NCBI GenBank assembly: GCA_033675265.1
Contig: JAUJYZ010000472.1
Location: forward strand, 186,001-250,000
Direction: 5' to 3'
Length of the DNA stretch: 64,000 nucleotides
Origin: Actinostola sp. cb2023
Taxonomy: Eukaryota; Cnidaria; Anthozoa; Actiniaria; Actinostolidae
The notes below the pieces were generated by a model. That model saw only the letters and a program-made list of their open reading frames with translations, searched no databases and was not told where the DNA came from. The position numbers and the translations under genes were made by a program. Positions 25,478 through 35,981 of this stretch are shown piece by piece (within the stretch, counting starts at the first letter, position 1; the number at the start of each line of letters is the position of its first letter).

Positions 25478-26519
25478 TGCTAGATTACAAATAGAAAACC
25501 AATGGCCGAAATACACATTTATAATGCAGTCATTGCTTTGGTACATGTATTTCTTGATGGACCTTAAAAAGCAAGGACCCAAAAATTGGAATGCCATTGT
25601 GTGTTTCATCCCTTATCTGATGGTTAATGAATGTCATGTGAGCTTGTGTTAGAGTAATTCTATACAGTGTACATGTATCTATAATTATTGCAGTCATTAC
25701 TTAAGGTACCAGGGTACCCTAACCGACCGGTATGCATTCAAGTCGCCTTAACACAGAATCCGTCCATTTAAACCCCAATAAAGTATACATTTTCTGAAAG
25801 CTAAATAAATGGAGATTTCAACTAATGGTCTAATAACAAAAAAAGAAACAAGCGTTTTAGAAATAAGTCGAGTTCAATGAATTTTCATGTAGCATTATAC
25901 AGTGAGTTCCTTGGGCAGTCGCATTTTATCGGAAATTCAAGATAAGTGAGATATCAATTATCAAAAGGGTGTCTCCGATTTTCGATATGTTGCCCCATTG
26001 CTTTTTTATTTGCCGCTAAACTTTCGGTACGCTAAATAAACATTGTTTTTTTACTAATCAGTTAATAACTCAACAAAAAAATAAAATATCAAAAATCGGA
26101 GACACCCTTTTGAAGATCAATTATCAGATATGGGCTTTTGTTAAGTTTCAAATAAATCCGATAAAATCCCTTTGGCAAAGAACTCAAAATGTGAGCCTAT
26201 TTGTTGGCATTTCGTCTTTTGAGAAAAAGCGGAAAGAAGGTCAATGTGCCTCTGTTTACATAAATAGATACGGTCCATACCATGACAATGGAATCTAATT
26301 ACTCACTGACAGATTGTGACCAGATAGTGACCAGAGTATCAGTTGCAATCACACAACGTGCAGTACTTGTTGCCTAATCATTTCGTGCTTGCTGGAAATT
26401 ACATACATTGTCAGTGTACACATTGGTACGGTATTCAAATATACGTCATTTCATGTAAATAATTGTGAAATATTTGCGGGAAGTCTGTTGCGTGACTAAT
26501 TACCACACTGTGATGTAGG

Positions 26520-26812
26520 TGTGTGAGTGCTCGCTTGTCAACAGCTTTTCACTTCAAATGAAATCCAAAATTCGTTTTTTGATTCTAACTTTTTAGGAAA
26601 CTAATATTTTTAGATTCTGTTTTTTGGAGATGATAGATAATATTCAATTTTATTTGAAATTTTTTGACAATCAAATCAAATTGAATATTATCTATCATCT
26701 CCAAAAAACAGAATCTTAAAATATTGTTTTCCTAAAAAGTTTGAATCAAAAAACGAATTTTGGATTTCATTTGAAGGGAAAAGCTGTTGACAAGCGAGTA
26801 CTCACACACCTA
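26520..26812. mobile_element. palindromic MITE with AT-rich arms
   Basis: Ends GTAGGTGTGTGAGTGCTCGC and its near-complement; the arms contain GATTCTGTTTTTTGGAGATG and its complement around a centre at about 26660. Half-copies of the arm recur at 28945 and 43850. The mirror arm at about 27975 lacks it. Confidence 0.75.
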
Positions 26813-27013
26813 CCACGGGCAACAGGTCACGTAGAGTCAGTATTTTGGGTAATATTTGTATTTTCCGTATCGGTTATAAGCTCTCAGAAGCTCTGTTATT
26901 GTCTGTATTTGTTTCTGATGACCTTTAGTAATCCGAACCCCGACATCTGGTTTTATTTATGACGTCAGCGAAAGCCCCGACTACCTAAGAAGGGAGAAGG
27001 GTATGCAACAGGC

Positions 27014-27167
27014 TAGACTGTGAACAGTCCCCCTTTTCCCTCCAGACTCGGTCGAACGAGAGAAAAAAAATCCCGGTCGCGCGAACTCTCCCCAATCCTC
27101 GCGCGTCCGGGATTGTTTTTCTCTCGTTCGACCGAGTCTGGAGGGAAAAGGAGGACTGTTCACAGTC
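27014..27167. mobile_element. hairpin MITE, TIR CTAGACTGTGAACAGTCC
   Basis: A palindrome CTAGACTGTGAACAGTCC ... GGACTGTTCACAGTCTAG with a second inverted block CTCCAGACTCGGTCGAACGA. Flanked by CAACAGG on both sides (7 bp exact; 8-9 bp if terminal bases are counted differently). The mirror arm near 27777 keeps the unoccupied GGGTATGCAACAGGCC (complement). Confidence 0.83.
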
Positions 27168-28844
27168 TAGCAACAGGCCCTTATGTAAACAAAAATCTTC
27201 GTCCTGAGTTTGTGCAAGAAAAATCACGTGGGGTGGACAAGCGATGACAGATACACTTTTGGGAAAATCGCAGTGTTAACAGATTTGTATCACAACCGAA
27301 CTCTTGAAATATAAACGGTCAGTAGCAGTGAAATCAGAATATGTATTTAATCTAAAAGAAATGCTAGAGCTTTATATTTTAGAAGTTGGGGAATACCCAA
27401 TAACATTGTAATCGAGACATGAGGTAAGTAAAACACGGCGGATTCAAATAGAAAGCTACTGATAACGGATGACATTTATTCCGAACCCTCATCGACTGAA
27501 TTTTGAAAGATTTTCAGGCAGGCATACGTTATTTATTCATGATTTATCTCGATTGTAGATTATTAAGACATATTTTCTCTCTCTACGGATAGGAACAAAC
27601 TCCTGAACGGAGATTACAAAATCCTGATTAAACAAAAGGTTAATAAGAAAAGTAAACAAACTACGGTAAGTTCCAAAAACGTATCTATCATCACTTGTCC
27701 ACCCCACGTGATTTTTCTTGCACAAAGTCAAGACGAAGGGAGAGAGGTCTAAGCCAATCAGAAGGTAGGATTCAGGCCTGTTGCATACCCTTCTCCCTTC
27801 TTAGGTAATCGGGGCTTTCGCTGACGTCATAAATAAAACCAGATGTCGGGGTTCGGATTACTAAAGGTCATCAGAAACAAATACAGACAATAACAGAGCT
27901 TCTGAGAGCTTATAACCGATACGGAAAATACAAATATTACCCAAAATACTGACTCTACGTGACCTGTTGCCGTGCACCTACATCACAGTGTGGTAATTAG
28001 TCACGCAACATTTTATCGAATGTATTTGAAACTTCACAAAAACCATGTCTGATAATTGATCTTCAAAAGAGTGTCTCCGATTTTTGATATTTTCTTTTAT
28101 TCTTGAGTTATTAACTGATTAGTAAAAAACGATGTATTTTTAGCGTACCGAAAGTTTAGCGGCAAATATAAAAGCAATGGGGCCACTACTAAATAGCGTT
28201 ACGAGTTATGAAGTTATGAGTTATGAAGTTATGAGTTATGAAGTTATGTGAAGTTATTGTTTCGAAATGCACTATGAGCGATTTGAATGGAGTCAGCGAA
28301 AGGTCTCTGGGAATCAACCTTTTTTGAAATAGCTGTATAAAATGCCAGAACAGTAAAGAAAGGGAGGGAGGGGTGGGATGGCATGGGATTGGGAGGGTAG
28401 AGAGTTTTATCCGCAAAGGTTTATAACTCTTATTGTGGATCAGTATTGATCTCGGATTTAAAATATAAATCTAGACCCATACCGACTAAGTTCATTATGG
28501 GGTCCGGATCAGGTCACCAGCTGGTCACAAGGTTAGCTAACCATTGGGTGTCTAACAGGATACTCATTAGTTGCCAGCCGCTGTCGGATTTTAGAGCATT
28601 CATAAATTATAATATTAGATATAACATCTCGCAAGATGTAACACTAACATAGCCAGACACCAAAAACTGTCACTGTTGCGGGCTTGGAGAAGTGTCCCGT
28701 TAGAATCGAAAGAGCGAAAATATAACAAAGTTGTTCAGTTATATATAAAAACGAGACTTTTTTTGAAACTTATGTGTTCCCAATTAGCATGTATGCTAAA
28801 TACGTTTGACACATGAATAAAGTTCATCATTATTATTATCATAT

Positions 28845-29985
28845 GACCCGTACGGCCCTGCTCGCGCGCTCTTAAGGTATCAGGGTACCCCAAAAAAACT
28901 TTCAAACTACCGGTTTTGATTTTTTTTGAGAATCAAATCTAATTGAATATTATCTATCATCTCCAAAAAACAGAATCTAAAAATATATTTTTCCTAAAAA
29001 GTTAGAATCAAAAAACGGATTTTGGTTTCATTTGATGTAAAAAGATGTTGACAAGCAAGCTGTCAACAGTACTCACGCAACAGACTTTCCACAAAGATTC
29101 AGATGCGAAGAAAGTATCCAAAAATCGTAACTGCTCACTCAAAATATCCTTGAATAACAATGCCAAACAACTCACGGTCAAAATGCTCGTATTTTCCGCC
29201 AGCAGTAACTTTGTTTTCCTGCCACGTTGTGTTACGTACTGTAAGGCGACCTCCTTTGAATGCCATTCATATGTCATCAGGTATTGGATCACATATTTGT
29301 GGTGGATTATGAACGCTTGTGTAAACAAAGGCGCCACTTGACTTTAAAACTCTTTTGCCTTTATTTCGGAAACAAAATAGCCATGAATCAAGCGCACATT
29401 TTGAGTTCCGGGTCAAAGGGATTTTATCCGATCTAGCTGAAATTTGGTAGATACTTTGTCAAATAAATATTCTTCAAAAAGGTGTCTCCGAATTTTAATA
29501 TTCAATTTCCTTCGAAAGTTATAACTTGTTTTGTAAAGTGTTTTCCAGTTTTGCAGAGCTCGAAGTTTAGGACCGTATAAAAACGCAACGGGTTAATTTA
29601 TCGATAAACGGAGACACCTTTTTTGTAAGCTATATCTCATGAGCTTATAAAGGTAATAGTCGAGGATTTCCGATAAATTGCGGCTGTATGGGACCTCGGC
29701 GATGATAGTGATGTCAAAATCTGAACTTTTTTACCTATTTCAAATATACTGTTTTTTTGTTCTAAAAACTAATTGTTTTATTGAATTCTGCATTTATTCA
29801 GCTTTCAGAAAATGTATACTTTATAGAGGTTTTAACGTAATGAGTACGCGCTAGAGCGTGTTGCGTGCATGATGGTCGTTTGGGGTACCCTGATACCTTA
29901 ATAAAACCATTGGGAAAACGTCACGTGGTAAGGGCCGGACGTGTTGACGTACCCGGTCCGGAAAAAGCCGTCCGGCCTCATAACT
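28845..29985 (+). repeat. dispersed composite repeat copy C, short, interrupted at 28876
   Basis: CATATGACCCGTACGGCCCT before and ACGTCACGTGGTAAGGGCCG after the TTAA element; contiguous in copies A and B. Confidence 0.75.
28876..29897. mobile_element. TTAA-flanked element, TIR GGTATCAGGGTACCCC
   Basis: Ends GGTATCAGGGTACCCC and its complement with TTAA on both sides (28872-28875 and 29898-29901). The reverse-oriented sister repeat at about 11140 has an unoccupied GCTCTTAATAAAACCATTGG, proving a TTAA duplication. TTAA duplication is known for piggyBac and Kolobok elements. Internal sequence (28955-29190) recurs at 43845-44090. Confidence 0.85.
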
Positions 29986-30290
29986 TCATAACTCGTAACG
30001 CTATTTAGTAGTGGCCGAGCAATGGGGCAACTTATCGAAAATCGGAAACACCCTTTTGATCATTGATATCTCTTTATAGAGTGCATAAAGACAATTATCT
30101 TCAATTTCCGGTCAAATGCGGCTGTCAAGGAACTCACCGAATAACGCTATATGAAAATTCGTTGAACTCGATTTATTTCTAAAACGCTTGTTTCTTTTTT
30201 GTTAATAGACCATTAGTTGGAATCTCCATTTATTTAGCTTTCAGAAAATGTATACTTTATTGGGGTTTAAATGGACGGATTATGTCTTAA

Positions 30291-32076
30291 GGATACGGTT
30301 CACCTTGGCGGGTACGTCTCGGAAAAAAATAATGATTTCCTTATTATTTGACCAATAGACCTATTTAGCTTCGTATGTAAATTGCCCATTTCAGATCATG
30401 TGATGTAAACATGGTGTTCTCTGGAGAATTAGTCCTTTCAATATGAACGAATAAATTTCAGAACTGATATAAAGGAATAATTATCCAGAGAATATCATCA
30501 GGTTTACATCACATGATCTGAAATGGGCAATTTGCATACAAGCTAAAGAGGTATATTCCCATGAACTTTACATCATCTTAAAGCTAATAGAATGAAGATC
30601 GCCACAATACCGTGATATTTTCTTTTAAATTAAAAAATGGAGACGTCGCGGCTCATTAGTCGGGCTTCCTGTGGAAGACCCGACTCTAAAAATGCAGGCC
30701 GGTATTCTTTGACCTCAAATCAGCAAGTTTCCACAGCGCATGCGCCCTGTGCCGGCCGCTAAGATAATCACCGAAGGCTCAAACCACATGGCTTATCAGC
30801 ACGAGACATCGCACATCGTCCTCTTTCTTCGCAAACCTTGTCGAAGGAAGGTGATGTCGTCTTGTGATCGTGAGAAAAAAACATTTGAACGAAGTATGTC
30901 TAACACGCTCATCTCACATACAAACTCACACACCGTTAGCGGTAGACCTGGTTGTTCCGCGGACTCAAAATCATATCTGAAAAAGTCTTAAAGTCAAAAT
31001 GTTATGAAATATCAAAAGCAAATGAGAAAACTGTGAACAAAATGACAAAACAATGACTATAAATGACTTAAGGATACGGTTCACCTTGAGTGGAAAAAGT
31101 TTGACGATTTTTTGTTTTTGTCACTAACGGATGGATTTCATATCGAAATTTCATTTTTTAGTGTTTTCTGGTTGAAAATGTTTTTTATTTACGAGATATT
31201 CGCAAGAAACACGGATTTCTGATTTCTAAACACAACGTCTTTGGTGTCATAATCCCATTAGGACCGGGAGTCCTGTAATGCTTCTTTCGGTACCTTCTCT
31301 AGATCCTGTCCCTATTTGATGGTTTTCGCTTTTTTTGATTTCGGAATATTATTATTTTACGATCGTAGCAGGCAGCCTCGCGAAGACTTTGAAGTTTGAG
31401 CGCAAACGAGAGCAATAAGTAATACGACCTTACTATTTCTGCGTCCTCAATGTAAACAATGTGGTGAAGGATGAACGTGATTGGATGGCATGGTGTCCGT
31501 TGCAGGAAGTGGGCGTGACAATGTTTGCAAATTTTCAAAGGTCATTTTCTCCTTGTTGAGTTTTCGCAAAGTTACCAAGATATTTTTGAATTAATAGGGT
31601 ACTTAGATTTGATGGATTTTGCTAAAACTTTGACACAAGTTAGCAGACTAACTGAAGATAAAAACCGTGTCAGGGATTTTTGATTTTGATTTTTGCTCAA
31701 AAGTTATAACGTGTTAACTGAAGAAGAAACAACATTTATGATTGATTAAACTTCAACTAAGATAACTTTTGATCGACATCGAATATGACAAAAGCCTGAC
31801 ACGGTTTGACAGGTCAAAGTGTCGTGATTAATATGGTATAAAGATCAATAGAGTCGGATGTAACGCAAGGTCTATTAATTCGGTCAAACGGAGACGGTCG
31901 TTTTCAAAACAATGACCCGCGACGTCTCCATTTTTAATTTAAAAGAAAATATCACGGTATTATAGCGATCTTCATTCTATTAGCTTTAAAATGATGTAAA
32001 GTTGATGGGAATTGGTCAAATAATAAGGAAATTAAAAATGTTTTCCGAGACGTACCCGCCAAGGTGAACCGTATCC
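30291..32076. mobile_element. TTAA-flanked element, TIR GGATACGGTTCACCTTGGCG
   Basis: Both ends carry GGATACGGTTCACCTTGGCG followed by GGTACGTCTCGG, with TTAA at 30287-30290 and 32077-32080. The arms of about 350 bp include AATGGAGACGTCGCGG. A partial third copy of the terminus (TTAAGGATACGGTTCACC) sits inside at 31070. A palindromic MITE (about 30350-30556) interrupts the left arm. It inserted into the right arm of the older 25701-30290 structure. Confidence 0.8.
30350..30556. mobile_element. palindromic MITE within the left arm of the 30291 element
   Basis: Inverted ends: GTAAATTGCCCATTTCAGAT with GATCATGTGATGTAAAC, mirrored at 30501-30540. The right arm of the host element (about 32010) lacks it. 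Likely TA-flanked but the edges are degraded. Confidence 0.65.
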
Positions 32077-32164
32077 TTAACAACGAACTCTGAAGCTGAA
32101 AAGAACTACTCTGATTGCAAAAAAAAAAAACACGAGCAAGATTGATCTTGATCGGACCTGAACT

Positions 32165-33190
32165 TAGCCTCCTTTGCAGACGTTGTGTAGCGCTTCCGGT
32201 TCCCGTCATTCCTCCATTAACGTCTGCTAACACTCGAACAACATTCCTTTCTACATTGTTTTCTATCAACCAATCAAATTGCTAGGTGATATGTAAATTT
32301 TTCATTTTCCCACGTTTGTACATGTGTCGCGTGAATACAGAAAATACGCCAAAGAAAGTCTTAAATTTTGACACTATATATGCAAGTAGGAGGAATCTAA
32401 GAAAAACCGTACAAGCCTAAAGGATATTTGGTAGAAAAGTCTGTTGGATATTCTCTATATTAGAAAGACTTGATGGATTAAATGAGACCTTGCCGACTAC
32501 ACGTTTCTAACTTAGAACTTTATTTCAGCTTTTAGTAGAGTGGTTCAAGTTTCAAGATGGCTGTAAAAATACTAATAAAAGATGAAATGAGTTCTAAACG
32601 TGTAGTTTCCCATGCCAAAATGCTAAGAATAGACCTGTCAAACGTCGACAAATTGCATGTCAAAACCATAACATTCACGTCAACAATCGAAGCCGCCGCC
32701 AGCAAACCTATAAACGCTTGAAACTAGATTTGATTCACTTTAATTGTTATATTAATACGAGATCAAACATTAAAGGTATAACCTGAAACGGGACCTGAAA
32801 CTACTAGCGATGTTCCCGAACCAGTCAACCAGTGGGAAGATTTATAGAAACGTCTTTCTTTTCTAAAGTTATCAATGGCATCTATGGGCTTTTTCTGATG
32901 AATATTGACTGACGTATTCATACAAAGAACTTGGCTTACTTTTCTATAACATTCATCCATATGCTCACTGTCCACCATCGCTAGCCTGCGTAGCTTGGCG
33001 GTTTTTACCATCGCCATTGCCATCTTGTTCGCGGAAAAGACGGCCAAGGTCAAGGTCGTACCCACAAGCTTTTGTGGGGCTTTCTCTGATTGGTCAAATT
33101 CATAGAAAGGAATGTTGTTCGAGTCTTAGCAGACGTAGTGGAGGAATGACGGGAACCGGAAGCGCTACACAACGTCTGCAAAGGAGGCTA
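32165..33190. mobile_element. 1,026-bp TIR element, TAGCCTCCTTTGCAGACG family, 9-bp TSD ACCTGAACT
   Basis: Both ends carry about 60 bp of TIR (TAGCCTCCTTTGCAGACG, then a GTAGCGCTTCCGGTTCCCG block) followed by further inverted similarity. It is flanked by exact ACCTGAACT at 32156-32164 and 33191-33199. Inside, on the minus strand, an open frame of about 100 codons (33065-32763, first codon GTG) includes MVDSEHMDECYRKVSQVL and DAIDNFRKERRFYKSS. I do not recognise it; it could be captured exon sequence. Confidence 0.87.
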
Positions 33191-33384
33191 ACCTGAACTT
33201 GAATGTCGCCTTGTTGGATGAAGCGAAAGATGATCGTCAACGAAGCAACTGGAAAACTACTTATTCAGCACATGTGGCTCTTACAGTCCTCACAGTAAAT
33301 ATCGTCATTCTCTTGTTTTGTTTCATTGTGTTAAATGCTAGTAAAATACAGTTAGATTTTGTTTGTTCCAAACAGTATTATTAT

Positions 33385-33632
33385 TGTAGAAGCGATCGTT
33401 TATCTCGTCACGTCCTGTGTATGGAATTTCATGTATTCAGTAGAAGACATGGTAAATACTCTTGATGATTGTGATATAAGCTTACTAGAGAAAGTGATGG
33501 ATCTAAGCAATGTACACAAGTATAATGATGTTATGGTGACAATAAATGTACAACAATTCAGATCGCGTTATGCAAAGTATGTCCATTATAATTATACTCG
33601 TGCAGTTGTGTGTGAATGTCATGGCCTCTAGT
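33385..33632 (+). repeat. dispersed repeat, copy 2
   Basis: Same start (GTAGAAGCGATCGTTTATCT) and the segment GTGTGTGAATGTCATGG that opens the window. Ends where a hairpin CTCGTGCCCAGGCCGAAGGC begins. Confidence 0.8.
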
Positions 33633-33634
33633 TA

Positions 33635-33680
33635 TTTTTACTCGTGCCCAGGCCGAAGGCCGCACGAGTTATAAAACCCA
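33635..33680. repeat. palindrome CTCGTGCCCAGGCCGAAGGC next to TTATAAAA
   Basis: ACTCGTGCCCAGGCC folds on GGCCGCACGAGT and is followed by TATAAAAC. The same arrangement is at about 39588-39625 (GGGCCCAGGCCTCTGGCCGG). This looks like a mobile-element terminus. Confidence 0.6.
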
Positions 33681-34140
33681 ACGCATATTTTTTTTCGTTT
33701 TTTGGGGCGTCAGAAAATCAGAAAATCGCAAAGTTGTGCAATATCCGGTCACATGAGACCCAAATATAAATAGGGGAGAGGGTTGGTGATCAGTGAAGGG
33801 GGGAGGGCAAGGGGAGAAGGTTTGCAATGCTTAAACCGGGGCCTAGTATCTCCATCAAATGTAAATGTATTGAAACCATTTATATACAAAAATGTATCTT
33901 TCTCGCAATCGATGTGGGACCTTGTCAAATCCAAAACACTACGTAATTCGACAATCGTCACTAAAAATAAAGTCAAAATCAAATCAGATTATAGGGCAAA
34001 TGGGATGTCTTCGCACAATGATATTGTCAAAGCTGGTGTGTGTCTAGCGAAAGCATGGGGTCTTGTACTACTGAATTGTCTCGCACATGCGCAATGTGTT
34101 ATATAGGCGTCGTGAATCCCGATCTAAAAAGCGGCTAAAT

Positions 34141-34201
34141 CATTCTCGTACCCAGAGCTCCTCGGTCGGTCGTCCCCCGAGGAGCTCTGGGTACGAGAAT
34201 G
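34141..34201. mobile_element. 61-bp hairpin MITE of the CATTCTCGTACCC family
   Basis: Begins CATTCTCGTACCCAGAGC, folds back through a GAGCTCCTCGG arm and ends GGGTACGAGAATG. Flanks are CGGCTAAAT (34132-34140) and CGACTAAAT (34202-34210), a 9-bp duplication with one mismatch. It is nearly all TIR. Confidence 0.85.
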
Positions 34202-34914
34202 CGACTAAATTAAATGTGTTGGCCAAATGAAGGATAAAAAGACGAGGTATAAAGCAACAAGTCAGAGCCCAGGCATCCACCACGGCTTAGAAATTGCACA
34301 CAAATCCTAACTTCGGCCTTCATCGGTTGCTGTTCAGCGCTCGTCAACACATCAAAATTCACAAGACAACTCGGACCCATCATCGAATAAATACAACTGA
34401 AAACCTCAAGAAAACTACACAGGGGACTTCAACAACTATTAGTCTTTATTTTTAAAGTATTTTTTAGGGAACGATATAGAAAAATAATGCTTTTGAGAAA
34501 CAAACAAACTCATACTCAAAACTATAAAATGACCGGTTGAACCACACCACGTGACTGAATTTTCGAATCGCTCAAAACCATTCAAAAACACAATATCTTG
34601 CTCAGATTTCTACATCAACGTGTTCTTTACCTCATACTCTGTGAAGGCTTTCTAACGGAGCTCATTCCTGATCCAAGTCAACGGAACGAAAATCCAAAGA
34701 CGTCACGATCCACTGATTTCTACGTTTGGGCTACCTGTAACCACAGGAAGCCCAATTATACAACTGACACACACGAACGAACATTCAGTGAAAATCCTTA
34801 TCGTCCAAAAATAAAGCAAACTTCGAAATCCACACTCCCACAGGAATCCCAATTCTTGAAGCATCCCAACAAATTAACAGGGCACGAGTGTACATTGCCC
34901 ACAGGCACAGCAAT

Positions 34915-35300
34915 GTCTAGTTGTAGAAGCGATCGTTTATCTCGTCACGTCCTGTGTATTGAATTTCATGTATTCAGTAGAAGACATGGTAAATACTCTT
35001 GATGATTGTGATATTCTAGAAAAAGCTATTCTTGTGCTGGGAGATTTGATTATTGTACATATACAATACTTTATGATCATTCTAAACCATAGTGCGTTAA
35101 TGAATTACCTTGCTACGTGTTTGATGCATTAGTCTAGGGCACGCGGGCTCTTGCTCGAGCTTTATTGCCATTGACAATATTTCATTGACAATGGATATAT
35201 GGTCGAGAGCAAATCAGATTCAGTCGAGATTACCGATCGCAGCAACCACTGCTTGCTCCAAGAAGCCCGACTTAACGCTACTAGAGCGTCTAGTTGTTTT
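34915..35300 (+). repeat. dispersed repeat, copy 3
   Basis: Nearly the same as 30-415 with small deletions. Downstream (35290-35520) follows an inverted copy of 31720-31910. Confidence 0.83.
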
Positions 35301-35981
35301 GAAAACGACCATCTCCGTTTGACCGAATTAATAGACCTTGCGTTACATCCGACTCTATTGATCTTTATACCATATTAATCACGACACTTTGGCCTGTCAA
35401 ACTGTGTCAGGCTTTTGTCATATTCGATGTCGATCAAAAGTTATGACGTGTTGACTGAAGAATAAATAACACTTATGATTGATTAAACTTCAACACGTCA
35501 TAACTTTTTATGACACATCAGACTGCCGTACGCCGAATCTCATTTGTTATTCGCAAGAGTCGAATTTTTCCACGATAAAGCGTGTTTTATCTTATGCCGC
35601 TGCCTTGATGTTTAGTTGTCCTACAATACTTACCGCTTTTACGACTTCGCATTGGCATTTTATTAAAATTCTACTCGCGTACGTATTTCTACTCGCGTAC
35701 GAATACGGTAGCAAATGCCGGAGAGTCGAAAATAAAGCTCCACTTTAACACAATGGATCGTTTTATTTCAGACAATAAATACATATAAATTGCGGATTGT
35801 TGCGACGATTTCTCCTCCAAATATGTATAATCTTCAACATTTATCGAAGAAAACAAGAAAATGACAAGAATAACTCTGTGTGAACTCGTAGCTATAGAAA
35901 TAGAAAATAATACGATTCACCGGAGTTAGTAGATTCCAGGCCATCTCGGAAAAATCCGCCATCTTGAAGTGGGCGTAAAAT

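Larger units (their letters stand above)
26495..28015. repeat. 1.5-kb inverted-repeat structure
   Basis: The left arm 26495-27240 is mirrored by 27690-28015: TTAGTAATCCGAACCCCGAC, ATGACGTCAGCGAAAGCCCC and TCACGTGGGGTGGACAAG occur in both orientations. Two younger palindromes interrupt the left arm only (about 26520-26812 and 27014-27167). The central 27240-27690 is unique, with no recognised gene. Confidence 0.75.
25701..30290. mobile_element. old long-arm TTAA-type element, heavily nested
   Basis: Left arm from TTAAGGTACCAGGGTACCC at 25701 to about 26010; right arm inverted at about 30005-30290, sharing AAGTATACATTTTCTGAAAG and GGTGTCTCCGATTTTCGAT-type blocks. The right outer terminus is lost where the 30291 element inserted at TTAA. 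The interior contains the 26495-28015 inverted repeat and the 28876 element. No coding sequence was recognised in it. Confidence 0.6.

Noticed and set aside
29008..29341. Overlapping 109- and 98-codon ORFs on opposite strands
   Set aside because: Both lie within a TTAA-type element; part recurs at 43902-44084 with interrupted frames.
34598..35002. 134-codon plus-strand ORF
   Set aside because: Crosses a dispersed repeat shared with position 30 of the window; no domain and no splice support.
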